A stretch of 64,000 bases of DNA from Podarcis raffonei (taxonomy: Eukaryota > Chordata > Lepidosauria > Squamata > Lacertidae). The stretch is from assembly GCF_027172205.1 (NCBI RefSeq), contig NC_070615.1, positions 45,182,501 to 45,246,500 of the forward strand, written 5' to 3'. Positions 10,406 through 22,149 of this stretch are shown in pieces. Below the pieces are notes generated by a model that ran no database searches, was not told where the DNA came from, and saw nothing but the letters and a program-made list of their open reading frames with translations. Numbering within the stretch: the stretch's first letter is position 1; every line of letters begins with the position of its first letter. The position numbers and the translations under genes are program-made.

Positions 10406-11844
10406 GTGAGTAGCCAAAAAAAAAACAACCAAAAAAAAACTTGGAGAGAGTGGGAGGCTGGGGCTGGGGGGAGGGGGGGAGGAAGAGATTTTAAGGGAAA
10501 TTATGGACCCTTCTTTAAATGCAAAAAGAAAAAGGTTGGGAGCCGGATGTGAGAAGGAAGGGAAGGGATGCAGAAAAGCGAAATAGGATCTCGGTGCGAA
10601 TTAGAGAGGAACTTTGCTAACAAAGGAGGAGGAAAAGAAAGGCGCGGAGAGCGATTTTAAACAACTTCAGAGCAATTCTCGCTCTTCCGCGCCGCCCTCT
10701 TAAGTGCCTTTTTTCTGCAGCTGTTTTTTTTTTTGGGGGGGCGTCGTCTTAAAACCCTGCGTTTCCCCTTGCAATTTTGTGTGCACTGCGCTTATTTCAG
10801 ATGCAAAGCAGGCAGGGGAAATCAAGGAGTGTTTGTGTGGATCAGTCTAAAATGCAAAGTATATATATATATTTTCCCCATCTGAGAAAGAAGCAGCAAG
10901 TTTGGATTTTACAGAGCGGGGGGTTTAAATCCGTTTCTTGTCTTTAAGAAAAACACACACAAAGTTAGCACCGTCGGGCTGCTCCAGGTTGCATGCAAGT
11001 AGATCTTTCTCTTGTGTGTGTGTGTGTTTTAAAAGTTGTTTCCTGGCATGTTTTCCTGGGTTTGAGCCCCCACACGGGTGGCCGGCATTTCTTGTGGATT
11101 GACGACTGTCTCCCCTCTAGTGGGGCGAAAGGGGATTACTCTTGGATTCAGCCAAGCTTTTTCACCACATGTCGGTTTGCGCTTTGTGGTTGCGTCTTGG
11201 CTCGCTTTGCAGCTTCAACCTGCACGCGCGCGCGCGCAGCACCCATCGTGGCCGGCTAAGTGTAAATTCTGTTTCGTGGCTTTATTATTTACCCACACGA
11301 GGGTCGTCATAGCTGAGCAAGAGGCAGCTCGTGGGTGGCTTGCAAAAAGTCCCAGGTTCAGTTCCTGACATCTCCAGTTAAGAAAGGATCAAGGGGCAAG
11401 AGGGAGCGGCCTTAGACTCGGGGCATCGGTGCGCCTTTCCCATTATCCCCTGCACGGACCGGCAGCAGCTCTGCAGGGTTTAGGGCAAAGGAGTATTTTT
11501 CCAGCTCCACCTGGCAGCGCCAGGTGTCGATCCTTGGACTTATTTGCATGCAAAGCAGATGCTGTACTACTTTCTCCCGGAATCGAATCTCCTCTATGCA
11601 AAGCAGTAGCTGAACAAAGTAATAGATTTGTGATCATCCCAGCTGCTGTGAGTCTCCCAGGATTGACACCCCAAGTGGCTGGAATATATGGGTGCAAAAG
11701 TCTGTGGCAAAGCGGAAGGGTGGGCTGGATTCGCCCTTCCCAAAAGAGAAATCATTTGCGTATTGAGTCCACCAATTCCATCGCTAATGGGGATCTGTTT
11801 CAGGAGGGTGCAAAATGTAATGCATAGATCTATCCACATTCAGG
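10406..11844. other. EMP2: First part of the presumed EMP2 intron 1
   Basis: GC-rich, repeat-poor DNA with CpG-containing stretches and an alternating (CG)n run near 11224. Frames on both strands (for example 11429-11827) resemble no known protein. Confidence 0.4.
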
Positions 11845-12060
11845 TTAAAAAACAAACCGACCACAGTTCCCATGCACGCCCAGCACACATTCAAAGTGCA
11901 TGATTTCCCTCCCCCCCCCCACTGAAGAATCTTGGGAACTTTAGGTTGCCCCCTCACTGGGCTACAGTTCCCAGCACCCTTGCCAACGGTGGTTCTCATG
12001 ATTTCTTGGAGGAAGTCAAGTGCTTTAAATGTGCATTGAGTTGCATTGTGTGGATCTGCC
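11845..12060. mobile_element. hAT-like MITE (GAACTTTAGGTTG / ACAGTTCCCA type)
   Basis: Contains AATCTTGGGAACTTTAGG and CTACAGTTCCCAGCACCC, blocks of a common amniote non-autonomous hAT family, ending in TAAATGTGCATTG. Edges are approximate. Confidence 0.5.
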
Positions 12061-12724
12061 CAGTTGCTTCATATCTGGAAATTTGTGAATGCACTTAAAA
12101 GAGAGAGAAAAAAAGAACCCCCTTATGAACATATGAAACCAATGTAACATTTTGGCCAGCCTCATAGAACCGTATTTTGTATGCTAACGTTAACAAGAAT
12201 TTCATGTTCCCCATCTGCTTGGAACTGGTCTTAAGGACAGCTTAAAATGCAATCCTTTTTATTTACTAGACATCTAAAGGTCTCCAAGTGACTTACAAAC
12301 AATTTTAAAGCCTACTCACAAATACGTTTTACCAGTGACACCATTCATTTAAAAAACTGCATTTCCATGTGTGTGGATTAGACATGCTGTCTGCCCACCC
12401 ACCCAAAGGGGATGGAGTGGGCTGGAGACTGAATCAATAAGAAATCCTTGTTGGCACGGATCTCTTTGAAAAGAAGCTTTTGTGGTGCCCCCGAGATACT
12501 TGCTGAACCATCCCTGTGACTGGTTCTGCGGATGCAAATCCTGCAAGACCGAGCAAACAAAACTCGAGGGACTATCCATGTCAAAATGGTTGGCATGAAT
12601 CAGGCCACAAATGGGCGCTGGTGCATATTTAGAAGTTTTGGTGGTTGTTGTACCTGCGGCTCGAAGAGGAATTTTAGAGGCGCTTGATTTCAAGAGCACT
12701 TAGCTCATTTCACAACTCGCTTAG

Positions 12725-13050
12725 CATTTGGAACATGTTGAACAAGGAGCATTAAAAGCAGTCTTATATCAAATCAAAGAGTCATGGCTTCCCTCAAAGA
12801 ATTCTGGGAGATGTAGTTTAAGGGTGCTGAGAGTTCTTGGGAGATTGCCTAGTCCCCTCATAGAGTTACGATTCCCTGGGAAGAGGGATTGGCTGTTAAA
12901 CCACTCTGGGAATTGTAGCACTGGGAGGGGAAAAGGGAATCTCCTAACAAGTTTAAGCGCCCTTAACATACTACAGCTCCCAGGATTCTTTGGTGAAAGC
13001 TGTGACTATTTAAAGTGGAGTCATCGTGCTTTAAATATGTGAATGGGGCC
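12725..13050. mobile_element. hAT-like MITE, longer copy
   Basis: Several inverted ATTCTGGGAGATGTAGTTTA and CTACAGCTCCCAGGATTCTT blocks and a right end of AAATATGTGAATGGGGCC. Related to the element at 11845. Confidence 0.6.
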
Positions 13051-13904
13051 AGAATCTGGAATGCTGAACTACCAATCAGAATGAATCTGGAATGCCAAAC
13101 AGCCAATTAGAGGGAATGTGATGAAGTGATGAATTATATTTCTGCACAAATTGACAGGGAGATGCATTTATTCATTTACAATAAGAATATCTATAAGCTG
13201 CCAACTCATAAGGGGTGGAGAATCATGGTGGTGTAGACTGAAATCATGAATACACAATTGGATGATAAAATACTGAGCAGATGGAATTAGATTCGGAATC
13301 AGATTCTCCAAACAAACAAAACTTGGTGAAATCAAAAGGCTTTCCATAGGGGGCAGAATATCAACACTGCAGGTGCTTGTCTGATTTTAACAGAAACCTT
13401 GTTCCAAAATGCTACATATGCTTTATGCTGCTGCTGCTGTGCTTTTAAAATAACACGGTGTTTTGGAATGGAAATGAACAGGTTCAGTGGTTATGCTGAG
13501 CAAGTACTGTAACAGATGCATACAATTTATCAGGGATAACAGCTGGGCCACACTTGAGACTTTACAATCTCAAGTTGTTGAGTTTTTGTTGGACTGTGTC
13601 AAGGGATGAAACGTGGGGCTTTGGGACTGCGTCGGAATCCCTGCTCCTTAATTCCAAGTGGAAAGTCTGCAGCGGTGTTTCTCTCTGCACACGCTCAGAG
13701 GCACTCTTATTTATTATAGCCAACTCCACCTGCTTCTTTAAGGAAAGGGTGTGTGGCCAAGGAGGGGAGGCGGCTGTGCTTAATGGGTGTGGCTAAAGGG
13801 GGAGGAGAGTCGGGGCAGGACTATAAGACTGAGAACAAAACACCTTGTATGATAGTACTACACCTGGCAGTGGAGATGGAGACATGTGAATTTGAGAACG
13901 CTCT

Positions 13905-14110
13905 ATAAGGCTGTTTCCTGCGATATATGCTGAGTCAGCCACCGGTCCATCTAACTCAGAGCTGTCTACACTGACTGGCAACAGCTCTCCACGGTTTTAG
14001 AGAGGAAGTCTCTCTCAGCCCTACCTGGAGAAGTCTGGGGTTGAACCTGAGGCCTTCTGCATGAAAAACAGAAGCTGTAGCACTGAGCTCCCAGCACCCA
14101 GCTCTCTCAC
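13905..14110 (-). mobile_element. tRNA-derived SINE (GCTCAGTGGTAGAGCA type)
   Basis: In reverse it has a tRNA-like head with GTGCTACAGCTTC in place of box A and GGTTCAACCCC-like box B. Body blocks are CTCCAGGTAGGGCTG and GCCAGTCAGTGTAGACA. Other pieces lie at 14268, 29041 and 46350. Confidence 0.65.
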
Positions 14111-14267
14111 AGGATAGAATTTATCCAGGGAGGGAATGCCATTCAAGCAGAAATCTCTTCTGGCGGAACCAAAGAGTGTGCATTCGAGGGTGGCAGCAGC
14201 ACAAATATTTGCTATGCGCTGTCCCCGGTGGTTCAGTTCCAAGGGGAAGAAGGTACAGCATCTGTTG

Positions 14268-14356
14268 GTGAGGCTGGGGTCAGGGGAAGGGCTGTCGCTC
14301 AGAGGCAGAGTGGCTGCTTCGAATGCAGAAGCCCCTGGGTTCAGTCCTGAGGACTA
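14268..14356 (+). mobile_element. tRNA-derived SINE head fragment
   Basis: GGCTGTCGCTCAGAGGCAGA and CCTGGGTTCAGTCCTGAGG correspond to the internal promoter boxes of the same SINE family. Not a tRNA gene: no acceptor-stem pairing. Confidence 0.6.
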
Positions 14357-14359
14357 GAA

Positions 14360-14715
14360 ATCATCTTCTTTGGTGATCCCTCTTAGCTGAGTAAGATTGT
14401 CTTCTGTGGAGGCCAATTCTGGATCCACACGTCCTTCCACAGTGGGGACATTGGTTTCTGGGCAGGAGTTGATCACAGTGAGAGTTTGCCAAATGTGCCT
14501 TCCTCTTAGCACGTTTCTCCCTTTCGTCCTGAGTTTGAGCGTCTTCAAACCATGACACCTTTGGTAAAGGCTGTTCCCCAATTGGAGCGCTCGCAGGCCA
14601 ATTCCAAGCCTGAGATCCTGGAGAGCCTCTGCCAGTCCGTGTAGACAATATGGAGCTAGATGGATGAAGGGTTTGACCTAACGGAAGGCAGTATCCTATT
14701 GGACAGGTCTCTGTC
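14360..14715. other. Unclassified repeat-like segment
   Basis: Moderately GC DNA ending in GTCCGTGTAGACAATA and AGCTAGATGGATGAA, which is the end of the tRNA-SINE family seen at 13905. The first 270 bp are not identified. Confidence 0.4.
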
Positions 14716-14778
14716 CTGAGGAACTTGCAATTGTTTCGAAAGCTATGGCCATTCGGGGGCGGGGATCTAGACACGTAT

Positions 14779-15215
14779 TGTCAGGGAACTGCCATCGCAG
14801 CCAGGAGTGGAGGAAGGGCTCCCAAGCGATGCCGGAGAAGGTCCCAGCAGGAAAAGAGGGGACTCAGCGAGCGGGGAAGGAAATCAGCGTTACACCAGGG
14901 AGAAAGGCGGGCAGAGGCGGGCTTCGGAGAGATGGCTCCAGGACTCTTCGCCAGAGACCAGCGGGGAGAGCACAGGTCCTCCACTGCCCACACCCACCCT
15001 GCGCAGAAGACTTCCGCGCAGGGAGGCTAGGCGGAGACTATCCGTCAAGGAACTTTTATGTTGGAAGAAGTTCAGGAAACACCCACTGACGGATTCTGCC
15101 AGTGACTGAGACAGACGCGGATTCAGGACTGTCCAGCCAAGGGAAGGTTTATCCAGGCAACCTCGCCGAGAGTGGCGGCAACTTACGCACGAGCAACCCC
15201 CCAATTCCCATTACA
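14779..15215 (+). mobile_element. Solo LTR, relative of the 171-593 copy
   Basis: A 437-bp element from TGTCAGGGAACTGCCATC to CA, flanked by CGTAT (14774-14778) and TGTAT (15216-15220), a 5-bp duplication with one CpG-type difference. The interior differs from the first copy, so it belongs to another subfamily. No internal region remains. Confidence 0.68.
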
Positions 15216-15358
15216 TGTATAAAAAAAATTGCTGTGAAAATACTGTTTTAAAGAAACGTTTTGAAAAATATATTGATTTGCTCTAAGCTCACCATCGCCA
15301 TCTAGTGTCACATTTGTATAATGCAGTTAAAACGTTATATTTGCGAAGGCGTGGCTAT

Positions 15359-15688
15359 AGTAAAGGGACCCCTGACTGTCAGGTCCAGTTGCGGATGACT
15401 CTGGGGTTGTGGCGCTCATCTCGCTTTATTGGCTGAGGGAGCCGGCATACAGCTTCCAGGTCATGTAGCCAGCATGACTCAGCCACTTCTGGTGAACCAG
15501 AGCAGCGCACGGAAACACTGTTTACCTTCCCGCCGGAGTGGTACCTATTTATCTACTTGCACTTTGTGCTTTCGAACTGCTAGGTTGGCAGGAGCAGGGA
15601 CCGAGCAATGGGAGCTCACCCCGACACGGGGATTCGAACTGCCGACCTTCTGATCGGCAAGCCCTAGGCTCTGTGGTTTAGACCGCAT
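15359..15688 (-). mobile_element. Sauria SINE, head-truncated
   Basis: The tail (AAAGGGACCCCTGACTGTC) is at the left, the linker and CGGTTTGAATCCC-like box B at the right. It breaks off near GGTTTAGACC, losing the first bases of the head. Confidence 0.9.
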
Positions 15689-15689
15689 G

Positions 15690-15965
15690 CATTAATTGCT
15701 TCATGTCCAGATTACTACAGTGCACTCTGTGTGGGGCTTCTTTCCTTCGTGCTTGACCCAGAAGTTGCAGTTCGTGCAGAATGCTGCAACACGATTGCTG
15801 ACATGGGGGAGGCCTTGTCAGCATGGAACATCTGCACTCAGAGCTCTGCACTGGCTGCCAAATTGCTGCAAGGCTGATTTCAAGGTGTTACTCTTAGCAT
15901 GTAAATCCCGCAACAATTAAAAACCCTTTTTACCTGCACAATTGCTTTACCTCACTGGTATGCTT
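15690..15965 (+). mobile_element. L2-like LINE ORF2 fragment
   Basis: Encodes LQFVQNAATRLLTWGRP and LRALHWLPNCCKADFKVLLL, the well-known reverse-transcriptase thumb region of L2/CR1-group LINEs (VQNAAARLL, LHWLP, FKVL). Part of ORF2 only. Confidence 0.85.
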
Positions 15966-16554
15966 CGATCTATAGAACTGGCATGGGCAGAGGTGCCACA
16001 TAATACCTGTTCTGATTTTTTTTTTAAAAATGTTCCCATTAAAGATTTTCCCAGGTTACAAAAGTACAGACATCTTTATGTCGGTGCAACCTGTTCTGCA
16101 TTGATCTTTTAGTGCCTAGAGTAATATACCCTCTACAAAGGAAAGCTACAAGGTTTGGGGGCCCTTTAATTCTGACCCACCCCAAAAGCAAATACGAGGG
16201 GTGGTGGTAGAGGGATGGGACAGAGGTTTGTAAAAGATGGAGAATGCTTTTGCCCTCTCCCTCATAAAACTAGAGTGCAGAGTATCCCTGGGAAACTTGA
16301 TTGACAAGAAAAGATCAGGACAAAGGGAAACCCTTCTTTCCACAGCACAGCATTAAGCTGCAGAAATCACTGTCTCTGCATGCGATGATAGGTGGCTTTA
16401 AATGGGGATTATCTCAAAAGACATGGCACAAAAGGAAAATAGATGGGGAGGGAGGAGGAAATCGGCACACCTGGGTGCAAGTCTTTAAGCTAGAGCAGCT
16501 GTTCTCTTGACCAGCTGGGATGGAAAGAGTTCAAGGAGAGGAGGAGCCAAAAGT

Positions 16555-16625
16555 TACAGAAACATGGAATTGTAGATCTGGAGGGAATCCCAGGGGTCAT
16601 CTAGACCAACCCCTCCAAGTGCTGG
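16555..16625 (-). mobile_element. CR1 tail fragment
   Basis: GGAATTGTAGATCTGG, CAGGGGTCATCTAGACCAA and CCCCTCCAAGTG are reverse CR1 3' blocks, strongly diverged. Confidence 0.6.
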
Positions 16626-17043
16626 TCTCACCACTGGCCAAGTGCCCCAATACTGAGGGAGTGGTTGACTGATGCTCACCTAGATGGACCTTTGGTTTGA
16701 TCCAGCACTGATCTTCTTAGGTTTTGTTCCCATGGGGTTTCCTTGTCATTAATGAGCAGGGAAGGAAAGGCACCCCCCCCACACACAAACACCGCATTTT
16801 CTGGGGCTCAGCATAGTGATGAGCGAATCGATCAATGTTTGTCCTCTCAGTTCCTCATTTTTCCAGTCTTAAATCTAGTCCTCCACATTTCCAAATGGGT
16901 TCTTCTTTTAACACCAGCCGGAAAATTAACCAGCATTTTCCCTGCTAATTTCCCACAACATACACATTTTTGTATTCGGTCTTGCCTAAGAGATGCACCT
17001 TTTGCAAATTTTTGGAAATAGCCCTCCTGTAATGCATTTGTGC

Positions 17044-17553
17044 ACAGTGGTACCTTGGTTCTCAAACACCTTGGGACTCAAGCAACTTGGAACTCAAACA
17101 CTGCAAACCCCGAAGTAAGTGTTCCGGTTTGCGAACTTTTTTCGGAAGCCGAACATGATCCATTTTGAGTGTTACACTTCCATTTTGAGTGCTGCACTTC
17201 CATTTTGAGGGTTACGCTGAGGTCCGTCTGTTTTTGCTATATATTTTGCATTTTTGTTTCTGTGGCTTTTTTGTTTTGTTTTTGTGACTGTGTGGAACCC
17301 AGTTCAGCTACTGATTGATCGATTGTGTGACTGCAGTATATTGTTTATTGCTTTCCTTTTATGGATCAATGGTCTCGTTAGAGAGTAAAATTCATGTTAA
17401 ATTGCTGTTTTAGGGGTTGTTTTTAAAAGTCTGGAACAGATCAATCCATTTTGCATTACTTTCTATGGGAAAGCGTGCCTTGGTTTTGGAACGCTTTGGT
17501 TTTGGAACGGACTTCTGGAACGGATTAAGTGTGAAAACGAAGGTAGCACTGAA
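17044..17553 (+). mobile_element. Tigger-like element, family B, 510 bp
   Basis: Left end ACAGTGGTACCTTGGTTCTC, right end AAAACGAAGGTAGCACTG. The interior GTGGAACCCAGTTCAGCTAC and TTTTATGGATCAATGG recur at 50356 and 57261. Non-autonomous, no transposase frame. Confidence 0.82.
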
Positions 17554-18249
17554 TATCATTTTAAGCAACATATACCCCTGTACCTTAGTATATGCCTTCT
17601 TGTACACATCACTCGGCTGCAGAACTGCGCTGTGAATTTTGCAGAAGCGTGAATGTCAAAAGCCGCCTCCATTTTGATTTGTGAGTTGCTTTGGAAAGTA
17701 CGAATTAAGTCGGTTTGCCTTTGAATGCAAACTGAATTGAATTTCTCCCCACCTTCCCCCCTCCCTGGTCTGTGTGCCCTTTAACCGGCTTTTTAAAAAA
17801 GCCCTAAGCATTGCAGAGTCACAAGGGCTGGAGCTAAAACTTTGCGCGAACTCTGATCCCTCTCTGCCCAAACCCTGTTTCCTGAAAGTGTCATCTTGGG
17901 TGAGTGAAGGGGCTTGCAAGGCATGGGAAAGTTTTGCTAAGAATCGCACGGCTGTCATCGGCCATGACTTTGCCCTGGCTGGCTGAGGGGTGGAAGTCGG
18001 GCACACCCCAAAGTTGAACGGAATATAGTGGCGAGACAGAGAATGCCACTCAAGATCTTGACAGACAGTCGCTTCCCCGCCCGGTTATCCTGTGGATGAA
18101 CTGCTCCTTTGGCCCCGTCAAGCTCGTGAGTCAACCTTCAAAATGGGGTGGGAGTCTCAGGGCCAACAAGTGAGGAAAGAGCTACGCTTTGGGAATTAGC
18201 AGCAGAAACGCGTCAGACAATGGCGTGGTTGTGTCCTCAGAATATTGTG

Positions 18250-18690
18250 GTGGCTGATTTAATGTGTTTAATCAGAGGAAAAACCATTGCTGACATTTAT
18301 TAAGGATTGGAAACCTTCTTCTGGACTTGTTGCATGGAAGAAGAAAAATGAGCTCATAATATCTGGGTTTGAAGATGGAAAAATATTGGCTTGTAGAAAA
18401 TAGAATAGTAGGATGTCCAATTTGAGTGGATACTTTGAATAAGTTACTATATTTAGCTGACAGGCAGAGAACTGGAAGCCTTTCCATATTTTTCTTTTCT
18501 TGTTCTCCTCACTCTCTTTTCTTTTGATTTCTTTTTCCTTCTCTTTGCTCCTGTTTCTTTTAGATTAGGTTTTAAAAGCATTTCTTTTATTCTGGTGGTG
18601 TTATAAAAAGATACTTGATGTTGTGTATAAACTTTTGTATATCTTTGATCAGTATCAATAGAAATTAAAATGTTTTGAGGGAAGATAATA
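18250..18690 (+). mobile_element. L1 LINE 3' end
   Basis: The first part reads as an ORF2 C-terminal relic (FIKDWKPFLD-type: TTATTAAGGATTGGAAACC), followed by an AT-rich 3' UTR with TTTCTTTTCTTG runs and ATCAATAGAAATTAAAATG. Diverged. Confidence 0.55.
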
Positions 18691-19024
18691 TTGTGGTAGC
18701 TTCTGGATCGGGAACCTATCTCCCTCTCACACCGGTTTTATCTTAAAAACCCCATCCGCATTAGTTCAGTGGAGGGGGCCTTTGCAACATCTGCAGCTCT
18801 TTTGTGGTGGAACGGAATTTTGCAGAACCTGGTGCCCATCAGAGATTTTGGACTACAATTCCCATCAGCCCTGAGTTCAATATGCAGGACAGAAGACTGC
18901 AGAGTGATGGAGCTGTGGATGATGGATGTTTAAACCTGGAAGAAAAGGGAGAGTGCCACAGGCCTCTGATGGAAATGTGGCAGCACAGGAAGTTGTCTTA
19001 CAGTGAGTCAGATCATTGATCCAT

Positions 19025-19257
19025 CTAGCTCAGTATTGTTTACACACTGTGTCCTATTCTGGGCACCACAATTTAAGAAGGATGTCAACAAGCTGGAACA
19101 TGTGCAGAGGAGGGCAACCAAGATGATCAAGGGTCTGGAAACCAAGCCTTGTGAAGAACAGTTGAGGGAGCTGGGTACGTTTAGCCTGGAAAAGATGAGA
19201 CTGAGAGGAGATATGATAGCCATCTTCAAATATCTTAAGGGCAGTCACATGGAAGAT
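19025..19257 (+). mobile_element. CR1 LINE ORF2 3' part (left half of a split copy)
   Basis: Encodes [45 protein letters not shown] and IAIFKYLKG, the end of the CR1 reverse transcriptase. The continuation is displaced to 20284 by two later insertions. Confidence 0.88.
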
Positions 19258-19502
19258 ACCTCGGTACCTCGGGTTACATACTCTTCAGGTTACATACGCT
19301 TCAGGTTACAGACTCCGCTAACCCAGAAATAGTGCTTCAGGTTAAGAACTTTGCTTCAGGATAAGAACAGAAATCATGCTCCGGCGGCGCGGCGGCAGCA
19401 GGAGGCCCCATTAGCTAAAGTGGTGCTTCAGGTTAAGAACAGTTTCAGGTTAAGTATGGACCTCCAGAACGAATTAAGTACTTAACCCGAGGTACCACTG
19501 TA
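19258..19502 (+). mobile_element. TA-flanked MITE, family A
   Basis: The full 240-bp form with all inner blocks; the left terminus is slightly eroded. It sits directly between a CR1 half and an L1. Confidence 0.85.
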
Positions 19503-20283
19503 TTTAATTTTTTATTTTTTACCAACAACCAAACACAAACAGTGAAACCCCCAGGCGGCTGATACATTGGGTATACATAATCAATAATAACATATTCAAA
19601 TCAACCATATGTAGACTTCTGTATAACTTAACACTCCTCCATCCACAAAGTTTATTTAACTTTTAACATTTTAACATTTTAATTGCCCCAAATTGTTCAA
19701 ACCTGCCCAAATAATTCAATAATCTTCTCAAACCAATCCTCCTCTTTCTCACTGATCTTAAACCCTTTCATTCTGTGTATCTTCACAGTTAGATACTTTA
19801 AAATTATAATATTGTTCAGTTTTTTCCTCCATTGGTTCACCCCTAGCTCTTCAGCATTTTTCCAATTACTCGCTATAACCTATCTGGCTGCAGTTACCAT
19901 CAATTTTACCCATTTACATTCCTCTTTTGTTTTTAACTCGGTGCTACTCAGACTAAAAAGAACCATTAATTTAGATATTCCCACTCTCCTACCCACAATT
20001 CCCGATATTTCTATACCAATCTGTTTCCAAAATTCATTAACTAACGGACAGTCCCACCACATATGACTGTACATTCCCATCACTCCACATTTCCTCCAAC
20101 AATTCTTACTTCCAGATTTTGTAATATGATATAACCTTACAGGTGTATAATATCATTTTTGTACCAACTTCAACCCCTGTTCCTGGATTATCCGAGACGT
20201 CGCAACAAAGGGTGGTTGCCGAAAGATTCTTTCCCAATCTTCATCTAAAATCTGTTCCTGAATTTCCAATATTCTTTCAAAGG
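19503..20283 (-). mobile_element. L1 LINE 3' end inserted in CR1
   Basis: Left end TATTTAATTTTTTATTTTTT is the reverse of the tail. On the - strand the relic reads YSHMWWDCPLVNEFWKQIG, then IRIL-type blocks and ILEIQEQILDEDWERIF, the C-terminal part of L1 ORF2 (HxxWxC...W). Confidence 0.8.
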
Positions 20284-20458
20284 GCTGTTGGATGGTGGAA
20301 CGGTTTCCCTTGGGGGATTGTGGCCTCTCCTTCCTTGCAAGTTTTAAAGCAGAGTTTGGATGGCCATCTGTCATGGAGGCTTTAATTGAGATTCCTGCAT
20401 TGCAGGGGGTTGGACTAGATGAATCTTGGGATCCCTTCCAACTCCATGATCCAATGAC
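20284..20458 (+). mobile_element. CR1 3' end (right half of a split copy)
   Basis: TGGAACGGTTTCCCTTGGGG, GAGATTCCTGCATTGCAGGG and GGTTGGACTAGATGAATC continue the CR1 that stopped at 19257. Confidence 0.85.
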
Positions 20459-20634
20459 TGGCAGTGACCTTCTCGGATTTTGAATAGGGGTCTCCACCAG
20501 CTGCACTTGGAGACTTCAGACTTCCTATATTGCAAAGCAGATCCTCTTCCACTGAGCTCCAGCCCTTTCCTTAAAATTAAAGTAGGATTCTAGTCCTCAT
20601 GGTTCTCAGTGAAGGGTTAAACTAAACAAGAGCA

Positions 20635-20945
20635 CCGGTCTTGAAAGGCCTACATTGGCTCCCAGTACGTTTCTGAGCACAATTCAAAGTGTTGGTGCTG
20701 ACCTCCTGCTCCCAAACAAATGGATTCAAGCTGCAAGAAAGGAGATGCTGACTCAAAATCAGGAGGAACTTTCTGATCGTAAGAGCTCTTCAACAGTGGA
20801 ACGGTCTCTCCCGGGAGGTTGTGGACTCTCCTTCCTTGGAAGTTTTTAAGCAGAGGTTGGGTGGCCATCTGCCATGGATGCTTTAGCTGAGATTCCTGCA
20901 TTACAGGGAATGGACTGGTCTACCACTGGGAGGTCTCCTTCCAAC
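20635..20945 (+). mobile_element. LINE remnants: L2-like piece then CR1 3' end
   Basis: 20635-20702 reads GLKGLHWLP-like L2 sequence. 20703-20945 is a CR1 end with AAGCTGCAAGAAAGGAGATG, GTGGACTCTCCTTCCTTGGA and TGGATGCTTTAGCTGAGATT. Confidence 0.78.
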
Positions 20946-21191
20946 TACAGTAGTACCTTGGGTTAAGTACTTAATTCGTTCTGGAGCTCTGTTCTTAACC
21001 TGAAACTGTTCTTAACCTGAAGCACCACTTTAACTAATGGGGCCTCCCACTGCCACTGCGCTGCCGCTGCATGATTTCTGTTCTCATCCTGAAGCAAAGT
21101 TCTTAACCCAAGGTAATATTTCTGGGTTAGCAGAGTCTGTAACCTGAAGTGTACATAACCTGAAGCATATGTAACCTGAGGTACAACTGTA
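20946..21191 (-). mobile_element. TA-flanked MITE, family A, reverse
   Basis: Reverse-orientation copy: ACAGTAGTACCTTGGGTTAA at left, ACCTGAGGTACAACTGTA at right. Inserted at the end of the CR1 to its left. Confidence 0.85.
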
Positions 21192-21622
21192 TTCGATGAT
21201 TCTAACATCCCCACACCCATTTGACAAATGGCATGTGACAGGATCAACGCTATCAGCTGAAGGACAGAGGCAACCCTGTCCATGAAGGACAGTTTCCTCG
21301 TGCTCCAGGATGATAAGCCTCAAGACTCTCACAAGGATGTTATTAGGACAATTAAGATGGCGGCACCGGACTCATCTCAATGACTTCTCCCCCACTTGGG
21401 CAAAAAGTTGCTAGGGAGAATGGAAGGAAACGCCAGCCATAGGGTCACCCTTTGGGCACAGCCAGTGGCCTGATTGCCACGCCTGGAGCTGCACTTTGTT
21501 TTCTAAAAAACACACAAAAACACAGTGTTCCCTAAATGTGTCACACAGGTTATCCCAGTAAATCCTTACAAGCCAGTAAAGGAGCTGAGATGCACAGTCT
21601 CTCGATTTACAGTTTCGCAGCT

Positions 21623-21626
<4 letters not shown>

Positions 21627-21713
<87 letters not shown>
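21627..21713. repeat. Compound microsatellite (CT)n(CA)n(TA)n
   Basis: About 22 CT units, 18 CA units, then TATATATA, in one unbroken run. Confidence 0.97.
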
Positions 21714-21714
<1 letters not shown>

Positions 21715-22149
21715 AAATTTTCAACAATTATAAAACATACTTTTATTTATCTTATACAATTTTTTTTTACTTCTGCCAATCACATCTGAAAATTTTCCAA
21801 TCTTTCCCACTTAATTTACATTTCTTACTTTCGCTATTACTCATAACTAATGTCTCTCTTCTTTATCTTCTTTGCAATATTTCATATATTCCTCCTTACA
21901 AAACTTGCTAAACCCCGCCGCCAAGCCTCCACATGATTGGTTGGCTACCTGGGGGCGTGGCATGTCAGCCAGGCCAGCTGGACAGGGGCCGGAACGTCCC
22001 CCTGCCAACGCGGAAAACTGCTACCGCTCACAACTCCTCCCCTCTGTAAGGAGGAAGGCTTTCTCTTTCAAGGAAACAAAGGCTGGCGGTGGACAATTTG
22101 GTCTTCAGCCTGTCGACAAGCCAATTCCATTTGGATTGTTCAAGGGAGA
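21714..22149. other. AT-rich DNA, possibly L1 tail, then GC-richer DNA
   Basis: 21714-21900 is pyrimidine/AT-rich with TTTTCAACAATTATAAAAC, like the reverse of an L1 3' UTR, but no coding relic is seen. 21900-22149 is unidentified. Confidence 0.35.

Noticed and set aside
11429-11827. 132-codon + strand frame after the GC-rich block
   Set aside because: GC-rich DNA gives long chance frames; the product resembles nothing and the opposite strand is also open.
14725-15204. Long frames on several strands within 14725-15204
   Set aside because: They lie inside a solo LTR whose ends and target duplication are visible; non-coding GC-rich sequence explains them.
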